64,000 nt of DNA from Torymus aiolomorphi (taxonomy: Eukaryota; Arthropoda; Insecta; Hymenoptera; Torymidae), in assembly GCA_036365515.1 (NCBI GenBank), contig CM070877.1:88793522-88857521 (forward strand), read 5' to 3'. A program made the position numbers and the translations under genes. The notes beneath the pieces are model-generated. The model saw only the letters and a program-made list of their open reading frames with translations. It had not been told where the DNA came from and made no database searches. Shown here piece by piece: positions 54,637-64,000 of the stretch (the first letter of the stretch is position 1; the number at the start of each line of letters is the position of its first letter).

Positions 54637-55141
54637 GGGCCGCGGTGGCTCATGGGTAAGAGTCCGGCCTCCCGTCCGGCAGACTCAGGTACGATTCCCG
54701 GCCGGGTAACTCTGACTTTTTTTCAGATGAAAAAATTGATCATGTGCCTCGGTAAGACCGCCGCTCGTAGCTGGCCTATTAATGCACTTTCTGGTCGCAT
54801 AGTAGAGTGAACATCCAAGTAACAAAATAGGCAGTTTTTAAAACTCGGATGGCAACCGCTCTGCCGTACCGTCAGAGAACATTAATGGTGTTTAAGCCGG
54901 CAGGTAGAGGAGGATAACCTGAGCTTGTTTTCTCCTACATACTCAAGTTTGACTCCTGTGTCCGCTATTTCTGGTGTGGATTTTTCCTCGTGGCATTGAG
55001 GTTTCCCACACCACAGGAGGCGTGTGCAAGCGAATGCAGGAATAGTGTGGGATATAGGGAATGGTGTTAGGATCAAATGCACCCACTCCAATGCAGTTTC
55101 CCGTAAGAACCCTGCATAGTGGTATACGGGTAGGAATATGG
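54637..55141 (+). mobile_element. tRNA-headed SINE-like element, interrupted by a solo LTR
   Basis: Head with TGGCTCATGGGTAAGAG (A box) and GGTACGATTCCCGGCC (B box) about 35 bp apart, as in Pol III promoters. A T run follows at about 54717. An unrelated body of about 400 bp follows, with CACACCACAGGAGG near 55007. The A-rich stretch just after the solo LTR (55768-55800) would be its tail. Anticodon stem is poorly formed, so a functional tRNA is unlikely. Confidence 0.55.
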
Positions 55142-55763
55142 TGTTACGTCCTGACGTATCCTTAAATTTAAATTTTATCCCAACACTTTCATCAGTAATT
55201 TTCTGACACACAAAACGATGTGTCTGCGAAATTCTAAAACGTTGCATTTTCTAATACGAGGCATCGTGCGTAGCAGGTCATCAAACTTGCGAAAGACAAC
55301 AAATTATATTTTCTTTAGAATCAGCATTTCTCAATGCTACTGCCGAATTGGATACGACTGATGACGATTACATTACCAAATAAGATGATCTCGATTTACT
55401 GTTCACGATCATCTTTAACCTAATTATTTTGTATTATAAAGGAAGCGATACGCGTCGCACGCATTAGTCACAGTAACAACCGTAATACAGGTGAACTGGT
55501 GAGCTCCGTCTACCCAAGACGACATACGAGGGCATAATTCATTATAACGGAGTAACAAATACACTAAGGTATAGTAACATAAGCGGATTAATTGTACGAG
55601 CGAATATACAGCGATAGCATATATTGTGAGGGAAGTTCAATTAACTAAAAATTATACATCGAAGGAATTGCAAGCAGCAACATTATTGATAATTATACTT
55701 TTCCAAATAAAATAAATTTTAAACCAAATATTATTCGTTATTTCCTTTATTCCGGACTTCACA
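55142..55763 (+). mobile_element. Solo LTR, second copy (622 bp)
   Basis: Homologous along its length to 44127-44756: TGTTACGTC start, CGACATACGAGG, GCATATATTGTGAxGGAAGTT, CCAAATAAAATAAA and CCGGACTTCACA end. The flanks ATGG and ATAG match in 3 of 4 bases, a decayed target duplication. Confidence 0.85.
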
Positions 55764-55966
55764 ATAGAATAGAAAAATAAAAAAATAATATAATAAAAAT
55801 ATAATAGTAGTTTTAGAATGCGCAGAATAAGCTGTAAAAAAATAAAAAATAATAGTCAAAATACATCCTTTTTATTAAAAAAGACTATAAGAAAATTTGA
55901 ATTGTTTTTATTTTATAAAATTATCATTTCTAAAATATTTTTATCATATCTAAAATATTTTTATAG

Positions 55967-56133
55967 ATTTGCCACTAACATCAGTTGAAGTGGTTTTGAA
56001 TGTTAATACATTGTTCGTCATTGAAAGTACACAATGATAAGATCGGGTACCAGAGATAGTGCCTACTGAATCATAAATTTTTGACATCTTCCTGTGATTT
56101 TTGGATACTTCATCAGAACTTGTCCATATAAAC
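55967..56133 (-). pseudogene. Third exon of a transposase-like multicopy family gene
   Basis: Minus-strand frame RFIWTSSDEVSKNHRKMSKI, then SVGTISGTRSYHCVLSM and a final TSTDVSGKSIKIF before TAG. The C-terminal TISGTRSYH segment is as in the family end. TTTTCTGATAACAG, an acceptor-like sequence, precedes it at 56134. See the exons at 56258 and 56883. Confidence 0.65.
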
Positions 56134-56257
56134 CTGTTATCAGAAAATTATTACACAATTTACAGTTTTAAATCATTAATTGGGAAACTGATTATTTATC
56201 GACTGGTTATTATTTATTGATCAAATTAAGATTACTGATGTAAATATTATATACGCT

Positions 56258-56484
56258 AACATCATTCCTTTGATTTCTTCCTGTGCGGCATTAAACATTT
56301 CTAATGCAGTGGTTATTTGTTTATCAGGAGATCTTCTTAACGTTCATTCCATTATTTTTCTCTTTACTACCCCTTCTATAGCATCACATGGACTTTTCCC
56401 ATGACTTGTCGCAAAAAAGTTATATGATTTTATTTTTAAACCAAAGTTCTTTTCGTGTAGACATATATTAGCAAACTTGTTCCT
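56258..56484 (-). pseudogene. Second exon of the transposase-like family gene, with in-frame TGA
   Basis: After the acceptor GATAATTTCAG (56485 onward) the frame reads NKFANICLHEKNFGLKIKSY, NFFATSHGKSPCDAIEGVVK, RKIME, then TGA, then TLRRSPDKQITTALEMFNAAQ. The SHGKxxCDxxxG segment is the signature I recall for a protein family repeated many times in arthropod genomes, with an RNase-H/DDE-like layout. The in-frame TGA breaks this copy. Confidence 0.75.
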
Positions 56485-56651
56485 GAAATTATCATTTAGA
56501 CAAATAAAAATATGAAGTAATTTAATAACATAAATTTTTATGGTTTGAAATTTAATTAAATAAAAAAACCCTATTCCGCATACTCACTTATTTTTGTATT
56601 GAGTCGGAGTTCCATCTGAAATAGTACATTTCGACACGGGTGGGGAAGTCG

Positions 56652-56720
56652 ATTATTTAGCTGGTGTGACTTTTTGCACGAGCGAAGCGAGTGCGAAAAA
56701 GTCACACCACCTAAATAATG
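56652..56720. repeat. Palindrome with GCGAAGC tip, number 3
   Basis: ATTATTTAG and GGTGTGACTTTTTGCAC pair with GTGCGAAAAAGTCACACC and CTAAATAAT, with a 2-base mismatch and one bulge. The tip is GAGCGAAGCGA (GCGAAGC at 56682-56688). It lies in the intron of the transposase-like gene. Confidence 0.85.
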
Positions 56721-56882
56721 GACTTACGCACTAGTTTCGAACGGTATTTTATACCACGAGCGCCGAAAAATCATATCGAAGTTGTGATTTTGAGGTTAGA
56801 GTGGTATAAAATAAATAATGTTCTTTATGAATGGAAATTCAGTTTTTATTATTTCTAAATATTTTCTTTGAAATAAATGTAC

Positions 56883-57213
56883 TGTTCAAACAACGTGCTC
56901 TAAAGAATCACTAACTACACAAAAACTTGATACCTGTAGTTTATGTTCAATGCTAGATTTGTAATACACAACAAATAGATGTAAAGTAGCTTGCGTATTA
57001 ATATTATTAAAATACCAAGCTTGCACTGAATTTTGAATACAAAATGAATAATTCTCTGAGTAGTCCATTAATATAATGCAGGTATCGATTTCTAAATTTT
57101 CTTTGCAATACTCCAAATAATTTTTCTGAGACTCGGATTTAAAATGATGTATAGTGTGGTTATGAATCTCAGAGCTTAATCCTTCAATAAAATTACAAGA
57201 AGATTGTTTTATC
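56883..57213 (-). pseudogene. First recognisable exon of the transposase-like family gene
   Basis: The frame can be read from about 57213 (KQSSCNFIEGLSSEIHNHTI) through ENLEIDTCIILMDYSENYSF, NTQATLHLFVVYYKSS and SSFCVVSDSLEHVV. MDYSENYSF and VVSD would hold two of the acidic residues of a DDE-type active site by comparison with the family; that assignment is my inference. The three exons are in order on the minus strand with introns of about 400 and 125 bp. The first intron holds a GCGAAGC hairpin. Upstream sequence is cut off by the 320-bp repeat. Confidence 0.75.
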
Positions 57214-57224
57214 AGAATAACAAT

Positions 57225-57890
57225 TTTTTAAATCGAGTTGACTACTAAAAATAAAAAAAGAATTTATCTTTCTTTTTGCTCACGTCCACCGGATCTGGTG
57301 AATGTCCCGAGCATACAAAATAAGAAGGTGTTTCGTTCTGGCTACTGAATTGGACTCAGTGATGATCCAGTAGCCGTCATCAGACACCTGCCGCAAGGTG
57401 TTTGTGCAGCTTATTTATAAGTATAGAATGTTATTCTCATTTCGAGAAATGATACACCATCTGGTGGTAAAACGACATATCTACTCAGTCGCTAATGTTT
57501 GAAAGGGGAGGATTGTTTCGCTTTGCAAATAGTTATAAGAATAAAAATTTTTTAAATCGAGTTGACGCAAGCTACTAAAAATCAAAAAAGAATTTATCTT
57601 TCTTTTTGCTCTCGTCCACCGGATCTGCTGAATGTCCCGAGCATACAAAATAAGAAGGTGTTTCGTTCTGGCACTGGATTGGACTCATCAGTGATGATGC
57701 AGTAGCCGTCATCAGACACTTGCCGCAAGGTGTTTGTGCATCTTACTTATAAGTATAGAATGTTATTTCTCATTTCGAGAAATGATACTCCATCTGGTGG
57801 TAAAACGACATATCTACTCAGTCGCTAATGTTTGAAAGAGGGGAATTGTTTCGTTTTGCAAATAGTTATAAGAATAAATTTTTTTTTTTT
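57225..57890 (+). repeat. Two direct copies of a 320-bp repeat
   Basis: Copies at about 57231-57549 and 57550-57885 share AGAATTTATCTTTCTTTTTG, GTCCACCGGATCTG, GAATGTCCCGAGCATACAAA, GGCTACTG and CAGTAGCC flanking a 20-base loop, and CATCTGGTGGTAAAACGACA. A third copy is inverted and split by an LTR retrotransposon (57891-57947 and 63819-64000). Class unknown. Confidence 0.9.
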
Positions 57891-57947
57891 TTTTTGACTG
57901 AGTAGATATGTCGTTTTACCATCAGATGGAGTATCATTTCTCGAAAT
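57891..57947 (-). repeat. Third 320-bp copy, inverted, left part
   Basis: GACTGAGTAGATATGTCGTT and TTACCATCAGATGGAGTATC match the reverse complement of the direct copies. It is cut after CTCGAAAT by the LTR at 57948. Confidence 0.9.
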
Positions 57948-58205
57948 TGTGGAGATTTAGACCCCACGTCTCCACTCGTTCCAGGAAGGAAAGGGAGAGG
58001 AGAGAGAAATAATGAGTCAGAAGTTAACAGGTAACAAGGAGGTTTATTAATATGGTGAGGAGGATACAGCGGACACACGTCCGCACGCTCGTGGACTCGA
58101 GCAACGACTGCGGCGCGCAGGCCGCTTCTCGCCGACCGCAACATGGCCGCTCCCCCCACTCTCTCCGTTAGAGAGAGAAAGAGAGAGGAGATCGCAGTCC
58201 CTACA
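57948..58205 (-). repeat. 3' LTR of Ty3/gypsy copy 2
   Basis: Ends TGTAGGGAC..TCTCCACA on the element strand. Preceded on the element strand by a polypurine tract CTCGGGGGGGAGTG (58206-58219). AATAAACCTCC on the element strand near 58046 is the polyadenylation signal. Confidence 0.95.
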
Positions 58206-58303
58206 CACTCCCCCCCGAGTGACAACGCAATGCATAAAAATAAATAAATGTAAATTATTATACTGTGCTCGATAGCACTTACAACTAGGTAATCACAGTT
58301 ACA

Positions 58304-58672
58304 TTACGGTTTAATCGCAGGAGTAAAGGATACTTTCTTCCTAGCGTAGGTCTTTAATACTGGTTGATCTACGGTGGTAGGCTGATTGCCTTTTAAATCA
58401 CCACCGGAAGGCACATCGGGAAGACTATCAGAGATCATATACGCGGGCTTAAGAAGTTCAACGGATACACTGCGTGACGCGCCGTTGACTTCCACATCAA
58501 AAACGCGATCGGAGGGACGCTTTAATACTTTATATGGGCCCGTATATGGCCTTTCTAGCGACTTTTTAGCCATGTTACGCATAAATACATGTGTGCAACT
58601 ATACAAATCTTTGAAACAAAAGGCACGTTTTTTATAATTATGTGCAACAGGGACTAGACGGACTTGACGCAT
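58304..58672 (-). pseudogene. pol: Integrase C-terminal domain of copy 2
   Basis: Frame with RLVPVAHNYKKRAFCFKDLY, then SLERPYTGPYKVLKRPSDRV: the GPY/F-type motif typical of Ty3/gypsy integrase C-termini. It lies in a different frame from the catalytic core (58737-59132), so a frameshift separates them near 58790. Confidence 0.85.
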
Positions 58673-58736
58673 ATATTCGCGGAATTCTTCTATAAAAAAA
58701 TTCGGATCAGGCGTAAAGTCTTCAGGGAGGAAAAAC

Positions 58737-59132
58737 TCACCTGGAAGACGCAGAGTAGTGCCGAATAAAAATTCCGCCGGAGACGCATTCCTGACGAAGG
58801 TGACAACGTAACCCTAATAATACCGTGCTCAGCGTACGAGTCCAGTCCTTGTCCACGTGACACATGATCGCCGCTTTAAATGTTCGGTGCCAACGTTCAA
58901 TCAGGCCATTCGCCGCAGGGTGATACGCCGTAGTGCGTATGCGTTCGCAACCTATAAGTGACAAAAGAGCCGTGAATAAGCGCGATTCGAATTGTGAGCC
59001 CTGATCAGAAGTGATGACCTTGGGTGCTCCATAGCGGGAAACCCAAGTGTCGTAGAACGCTCTAGCAACCGTTTGTGCTGAAGTCTCACGTAGGGGAGTT
59101 GCCTCAACCCAACGCGAGAAACGATCGATCAT
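58737..59132 (-). pseudogene. pol: Integrase catalytic core of copy 2
   Basis: MIDRFSRWVEATPL, VITSDQGSQFES and HPAANGLIERWHRTFK provide the second Asp and the Glu of the D,D35E triad; the first Asp lies upstream in the other frame (VHTDLVGPLPS). The frame is lost after LLGLRCHLRQ by an indel. Confidence 0.9.
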
Positions 59133-59494
59133 GGTATGTATGTATTCAAAGCCATTACGCTAGGCAGTGGACCGACTAGATCAGTGTGCACATGGTCGAA
59201 ACGACCATCAGGTGCAACGAATTTGTCAGGTACGAGTTTGACATGGTGAGAGATTTTTGACTGTCGACAGTCTAAGCAATTTTTACACATTCGCGGAATA
59301 TCACGGTGCATATTGGGCCATACATAGCGTTGCCGTATGAGTCGGTCGGTGACCTTAGGACCTGGATGAGCGGGCTTGTGAAAAAGATCGAACACCAACT
59401 CACGGAGCGACTCAGGGATGTAAGGACGAATAGCTTCCCCAGGGATTTCGCAGTATATAGTAGTATGTGCAGGACCCCATTGGATGCGTTTCAA
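59129..59494 (-). pseudogene. pol: Integrase zinc finger and start of the core, copy 2
   Basis: HKPAHPG with CKNCLDC gives the HHCC zinc finger of retroviral-type integrases. HTDLVGP carries the first catalytic Asp. It begins directly after an in-frame stop codon (59495-59497) that separates it from RNase H, and a one-base slip near 59132 moves the rest of the core to another frame. Confidence 0.9.
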
Positions 59495-60760
59495 CTATAA
59501 CGGATAATCCGGAGACTCGCGAATAGCCTTCAGCTGTTCATCAGCTTCTTGCTTCGCGGCTAAATCATTGAGGTCAATTTCTACAGGCAGTCTGATGGAC
59601 TCGACGCGAGAAAGGGAGTCTGCTACCGTGTTATCTGCGCCTTTGATGTATTCGATCTGTTTAGTATATTGAGCGATAAGGGACAACTGACGCGTTTGTC
59701 GCGGTGAGGCCTTATCAGATTTCTGCATGAAAGCATAAATGAGGGGTTTATAATCAGTTAGGATCTTGAAGTCCCTGCCTTCAACGAGAAATGAAAAGTA
59801 TTTTACAGTTTCATATATGGCCGTGAGCTCGCGGTCATAAGCGCTGTATTTTTGTTGGGCAGGAGAAAACTTCTTTGAGAAGAACGCAAGGGCTTCCCAA
59901 ATTCCAGTGAGGGAAAGCTGTTCAAGGGCAGCACCCATACCAGAATCGGAAGCATCAGAGACGATGCGTATTTTCGCGCCAATGCGGGGGTATACGAGCG
60001 GAGCCGCTGCAGCTAATTCCTCTTTCACACGAGTTAAGGCTGCCTCTGCCTCTGGCGTCCAAGGGACTGGACGTTTGTCGTTTTTACGCGAATCAGTGAA
60101 GAGAGCGTTGAGAGGAGCCTGAGTGGTTGCAGCGCGAGGCATATTACGGCGGTAAAAGTTTACGGTGCCGATAAACCTGCGAAGCTCTGCTATCGTCTGA
60201 GGTTTTGGGAAATTCAAAATGGCCTCAACTCTGCTTGGAATGGGGCGAATGCCTTCACCATTCACAAGGTAGCCTAATAATTCCAACTCCTCAGCAGCAA
60301 AGGTACATTTGTCAATGTTTAGGCGAAGATGAAACTTCTTAAGCCTTTCAAAGACTATTCGAAGATGAGCATGGTGCTCTTCTAACGAGGATGAGGCGAC
60401 CAAGATATCGTCTATGTATAGGTACGCAAAATCGAGATCACCTAACGCGCTGTTTATATAACGTTGAAAAGTCTGACTCGCATTGCGAAGACCAAATGTC
60501 ATGTACATAAATTCAAAAAGGCCAAATGGCGTAATTATTGCCGTTTTAGGGATGTCTTCAGGAGCAACTGAGCTCTGGTTGAACGCCTTATGAAGATCCA
60601 GTGCTGAGAAGACTTTTTTACCGTGAAGATTGTTCGTGCAGTCATGAATGTGAGCAGTCGGATATTTATCCGGGACTGTCGCAGCAATTATACGCCTATA
60701 ATCACCACACGGCCTCCAGGAATTATCTTTTTTAACTCCATATGGAGTGGGCTCGCCCAC
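59495..60760 (-). pseudogene. pol: Reverse transcriptase and RNase H of copy 2
   Basis: Frame of 421 codons. [54 protein letters not shown] and active-site YIDDILVAS, intact. RNase H: IVSDASDSGMGAALEQ, YSAYDRELTAIYETVKYF and LTDYKPLIYAF. The frame ends in a stop before the integrase zinc finger. The N-terminal join to protease is frameshifted near 60740. Confidence 0.93.
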
Positions 60761-61358
60761 GTACTGCTGGAGGGCGACATATGCCCGCCTCCATCCAAGC
60801 GTTAAATTCAGCTTTTGCTGCTTTAAGCTTATCAGGAGCGAGTCTGCGAGGGCGTTTAGAAACAGGAGGGCCTGAAGTCACAATGTGGTGGAACACGCTA
60901 TTGCTATCAGCAACAGTGGGTTTCGAAACACCCGTGATCTCAGGAAATTCCGCAAGCAGTTCTGCACATTTAGAGCCAGGACTTACTGTGAAAACAGAGT
61001 CGACTGAAACTTCTTTTGTGATGGCAAGAGAGTAAATAGATGTAAGCGGGTCAACGAGGCGACTTCTTTTGAGATCTACTAAAAGACCATAATGCGATAA
61101 GAGATCAGCACCTATGATCGGATGAGATACGTCTGCTATGCAGAAATTCCAACGAATGGGACGCTTAAGACCTAAATTGAGAATAAGCAAGGATTCGCCA
61201 TACGTGTTAATGACAGAATTATTCGCGGCAAAAAGTTTATACGTACTAGATTTGCCGTGAACTTTTGGATTAGACGGGATGAGAGAAATATCCGCGCCAG
61301 TGTCAATCAAAAACTTTCTACCAGATATGCGATCGCAAACATGGAGACGTTTAGACAT
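60732..61358 (-). pseudogene. pol: Protease and RT N-terminal linker of copy 2
   Basis: The aspartic protease has [13 protein letters not shown], then [17 protein letters not shown]. The linker [20 protein letters not shown] is shared with copy 1. The last residues (PAVRGRAHSIWS) are out-of-frame translation after an indel, so the frame must change near 60740 to enter RT. Confidence 0.9.
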
Positions 61359-61478
61359 TAGATTACCCTCTGCAGCCGTCTCAGAGACAGAAGGCGGAGC
61401 TAGTTTTTTTGAGGGTTTTGTTTAAGCCATTCGCTATATTTAGAGCACCACTCTCTGCAAGAGAGAGGGTTGTCCGGG

Positions 61479-62252
61479 CTAGACATAGGCCCGAAGAATC
61501 GCGACTAGAAGAGCGATTGCGTCGAGATTTTCCTTTTCACTGGGGCGCAGATGAGTCACCTGATGAGCCCTCAAGCGCCTTAATCTCTTATCAAAGGAAT
61601 CGAATTTACGCTCGCGGCGCTTTAAAGTAGCCTCGAGATTGAAGGAGTTGGATTGGTCTGCGGAAACTATGTGAGCTTGCGGACCGGAAGCACTGCCGAT
61701 CTGTATTTGACTCGAATCAATAGCTTCTACGATTTTATCGGCCATCTGGGCAAGCTTATGAAGATCCGTTACTTCCGAAATCGCGAGTATAATATCATCA
61801 CCCGCGCCTGTATTGAGGCCTCGCCGCCGGTTCAGAATGTGCGAGGGCTTACCGATTGTCGAGACCTGGCCTTTGATGAGCTGACGCAGGCGCGTCTCAG
61901 CAGAGGCACCGAACGTATCGATCGGGCGGTTTTTGACTTGTTCAAAAACGTCCGCGGGACGAGGGTCAGCAGTAACAATGTCTTTGATAGCTTCGAAGGC
62001 TTCCATATCTAGCTTTTCGAAAATGAAATCCGCTTTGGTCGCGCCCGACGTAATGCCTGCATTCCTGAGGGTGATCTCTGCTTGCGCGAGCCATACTAAC
62101 GGATTATCACGAGAAAAGGAGGCAATTTTCGGTTGCCGGTAGATCGCATTTACCGCTCGCGGGGCATGGTTGGCTCCTGGATCGTCCTGACGCTCCAGGA
62201 GCTGTTGCACCTGTTGCTGCATAGCTTCGAACGCTGCCTCGTCTACAGGCAT
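61479..62252 (-). pseudogene. gag: gag of copy 2
   Basis: Starts MPVDEAAFEAMQQQVQQLLE at 62252. It has the aromatic NPLVWLAQAEITLRNAG segment aligned with copy 1 DPELWFFQAEAAFR, then LRQLIKGQV and a Ser/Arg-rich tail. A deletion replaces the DQLPPHHRS block present in copy 1. The C-terminal NPLSCREWCSKYSEW is found in another frame downstream (about 61415-61470), so a frameshift ends this frame early. The region lacks classic CCHC knuckles. Confidence 0.88.
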
Positions 62253-63556
62253 TTTGGCGAAAAAGAATATGCGCGAGCCTAGAAACTAATGCGTAAATAG
62301 TTACTCCAACGCTCCCCGAAGGTTACGTAGGAAGTAAGAGAAGAGATCCGACCCCTCCGGTGAGGTGTGATAACGAACCTAAATTGCCTTACGCCGCTGC
62401 GTATCACAAGCTACCTAGTTAGAACTCGCAGGTCTAAACAATGGTTTTAAAGCTGATCTGATCTGGGACTTAAAACTATAAAACCGCGTGCAAAGTAGCG
62501 AGAAACCACTTTCCCGCTTGCGACAAGAAAAGAAAAAAAAATTTTAAGTTTATTAGATGCTAGAGCTAGAAGTAATCATCAAGTTCTAAAAACGCGTAAG
62601 CAGTATGCGGGAACTTGAAAAAGGGTGTCAAGTTCTAAAAACGCGTGCGCGGTATGCGGGAACTTGAAAAATACCACGTAGGCGAGTAAACACGCGACGA
62701 AGGACAGCACTTCTGGGAAGCGAAGGGGCGCAGCAGTACTCGCTGCGACTGTTTATGTTTATCCTGGGGCTCGCGATTCCCAGAATACAGTTGCACAGCA
62801 CGAACACACTTCGCGGTATATGCCCGCCGGGCGAAAACAACTCCCGGAATTCGACAGATAATTAGAACGCAATACTTATGTTGCGTTACAAAATGCGCAG
62901 ATTTTTTACCTAGACGTTAACTTTTTCGCACGCATACCTCGACGCAATGAAGTATTCTCGAAGACAACGTTGGAGATGACTGCTGGTGCGGCCTCGGAGA
63001 AAACTCGACGAGGTGCAGCAACACAGCAATTAATCCCTCACACGTTGCTCGACGGGTGCGGTAAAAAGGCGCCGGTGACGGTGGCTTCACGCAAGGCCGC
63101 ACCCGGAGATCAGCTTCGATGCGTGTTGAGTGCAGGAGACGTCCTCACGTTGCTCGACAGGTGCGTTTGAAGGCGACGGTGACGGTGGCTTCACGCAAGT
63201 ACGCACCTGGAGATCTGCCGAAGAAAGTTGCGATGCCTCGGAGAAGACTCGACGAGGGACGATGATCGCGCAGTTGCGCTTAATGCTTTCGGCAGTTGAT
63301 TTTTCTACGCGTGTACGCCGGTGTGCCAGCACGTACACGGTGTAACTCACAACGCTTGAGATTTCTCGTGTGCGCCGGCGTACCAGCACGCACACGGAAA
63401 TCCTGAAGAAGTCCTCCTAGGCGGCGAAGTGCCGCAAGACTCGCCGAAGCTTGTGGTGCGGCACTGAGTCACAAATGCCGCAGAGAGAGGATGGCGGCGA
63501 AGAATCACCGCGGCAGGCACTAACTTGCTTCCTCTACCTGTAGTCGAGGTCGCCAA
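62253..63556 (-). promoter_or_regulatory. Leader of Ty3/gypsy copy 2, primer-binding site and repeats
   Basis: TTGGCGACCTCGACTAC next to the LTR (63540-63556, element strand) is the likely primer-binding site. Inside are a 50-bp tandem duplication (62580-62675, with AAGTTCTAAAAACGCGT), a repeat of about 104 bp (GGTGACGGTGGCTTCACGCAAG at about 63075 and 63179), and two inverted copies of the GTGCTGG/CGCCGGCGCAC hairpin motif (63300-63400), also in copy 1. No ORF before gag. Confidence 0.75.
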
Positions 63557-63814
63557 TGTGGAGATTTAGACCCCACGTCTCCACTCGTTCCAGGAAGGAA
63601 GGGGAGAGGAGAGAGAAATAATGAGTCAGAAGTTAACAGGTAACAAGGAGGTTTATTAATATGGTGAGGAGGATACAGCGGACACACGTCCGCACGCTCG
63701 TGGACTCGAGCAACGACTGCGGCGCGCAGGCCACTTCTCGCCGACGGCAACATGGCCGCTCCCTCCACTCTCTCCGTTAGAGAGAGAAAGAGAGAGGAGA
63801 TCGCAGTCCCTACA
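63557..63814 (-). repeat. 5' LTR of Ty3/gypsy copy 2
   Basis: 258 bp, 4 substitutions relative to the 3' LTR and no indel. Promoter elements were not individually resolved. Confidence 0.95.
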
Positions 63815-63818
63815 AAAT

Positions 63819-64000
63819 GAGAAATAACATTCTATACTTATAAGTAAGCTGCACAAACACCTTGCGGCAGGTGTCTGATGACGGCTACTGGATCATCACT
63901 GATGAGTCCAATCCAGTAGCCAGGAGGAAACACCTTCTTATTTTGTATGCTCGGGACATTTACCAGATCCGGTGGACGAGAGCAAAAAGAAAGATAAATT
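63819..64000 (-). repeat. Third 320-bp copy, inverted, right part (runs off the window)
   Basis: Starts GAGAAATAACATTCTATACT after the target duplication and continues with the complement of the 320-bp unit to the window end. Together with 57891-57947 it restores one unit. Confidence 0.9.

Larger units (their letters stand above)
57948..63814 (-). mobile_element. Full-length Ty3/gypsy retrotransposon, copy 2
   Basis: Two 258-bp LTRs (57948-58205 and 63557-63814) flank 5.35 kb on the minus strand with leader, gag, protease, RT, RNase H and integrase. AAAT at 57944-57947 and 63815-63818 is a 4-bp target duplication. The empty site can be read from the intact 320-bp copies (TTTCTCGAAATGAGAA as complement). 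The LTRs differ at only 4 of 258 positions, so insertion is fairly recent, yet the coding region has several frame breaks. Confidence 0.96.

Overview
The window is eukaryotic nuclear DNA, almost certainly from an insect. It is AT-rich, full of transposable elements, has spliceosomal splice-site sequences and contains an R1-clade LINE, Ty3/gypsy LTR elements, a BEL/Pao gag relic and an errantivirus-type env. I cannot name the order or species. I see no intact host protein-coding gene. Every protein-like stretch is a mobile-element protein, a broken member of a multicopy family, or a RAD51 pseudogene.

Layout. 0-13.5 kb: AT-rich spacer with a 1.6-kb palindromic element built of 90-bp (30-codon) repeats (1243-2866), an unclassified dispersed repeat (6620-7318) beside a long AC microsatellite, a 28-bp tandem repeat, a 1.6-kb foldback element (8540-10125), a BEL/Pao gag relic (10432-11120) and a 325-bp tandem duplication. 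13.6-16.1 kb: tandem array of palindromic units of about 1.03 kb. 17-18.7 kb: a decayed coding remnant and one copy of a GC-rich dispersed repeat. 19171-24489: a complete R1-type LINE on the minus strand, flanked by a perfect 13-bp target duplication but catalytically damaged. 25.6-28.6 kb: a direct duplication carrying two RAD51 pseudogenes. 30.06-32.41 kb: a three-level nest (10-mer-repeat element, mariner-like element, TTAA-flanked MITE).

34574-37840: a truncated Ty3/gypsy element (LTR, gag, protease, part of RT). 38.5-39.97 kb: a tRNA-like sequence and a second copy of the GC-rich repeat, split by two TIR elements. 40.1-43.3 kb: two adjoining foldback elements, each with an insertion in its left arm, then hairpins tipped by GCGAAGC. 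43.3-47.74 kb: a tandem array of 520-bp units, each holding a GC-rich hairpin, interrupted by a solo LTR. 49.9-51.7 kb: a broken member of a multicopy arthropod protein family. 51.9-54.4 kb: another copy of the 6.6-kb repeat and a retroviral-type env pseudogene. 54.6-55.8 kb: a tRNA-headed SINE-like unit hit by a second solo LTR. 55.97-57.2 kb: a spliced but broken gene of a transposase-like family. 57948-63814: a full-length Ty3/gypsy element with nearly identical LTRs (4 differences in 258 bp), inserted into the third, inverted copy of a 320-bp repeat.

The pieces do not form a pathway; they record a sequence of insertions. Nesting gives relative ages: the 10-mer element predates the mariner-like element, which predates the TTAA MITE; the 520-bp array predates its solo LTR; the 320-bp repeat predates the 58-64-kb Ty3/gypsy element. 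The strongest leads are the 10-mer-repeat element family, the hairpin-bearing 520-bp array, the 30-codon palindromic element, the GCGAAGC-tipped hairpins and the two broken multicopy protein families. All identities were judged by eye.
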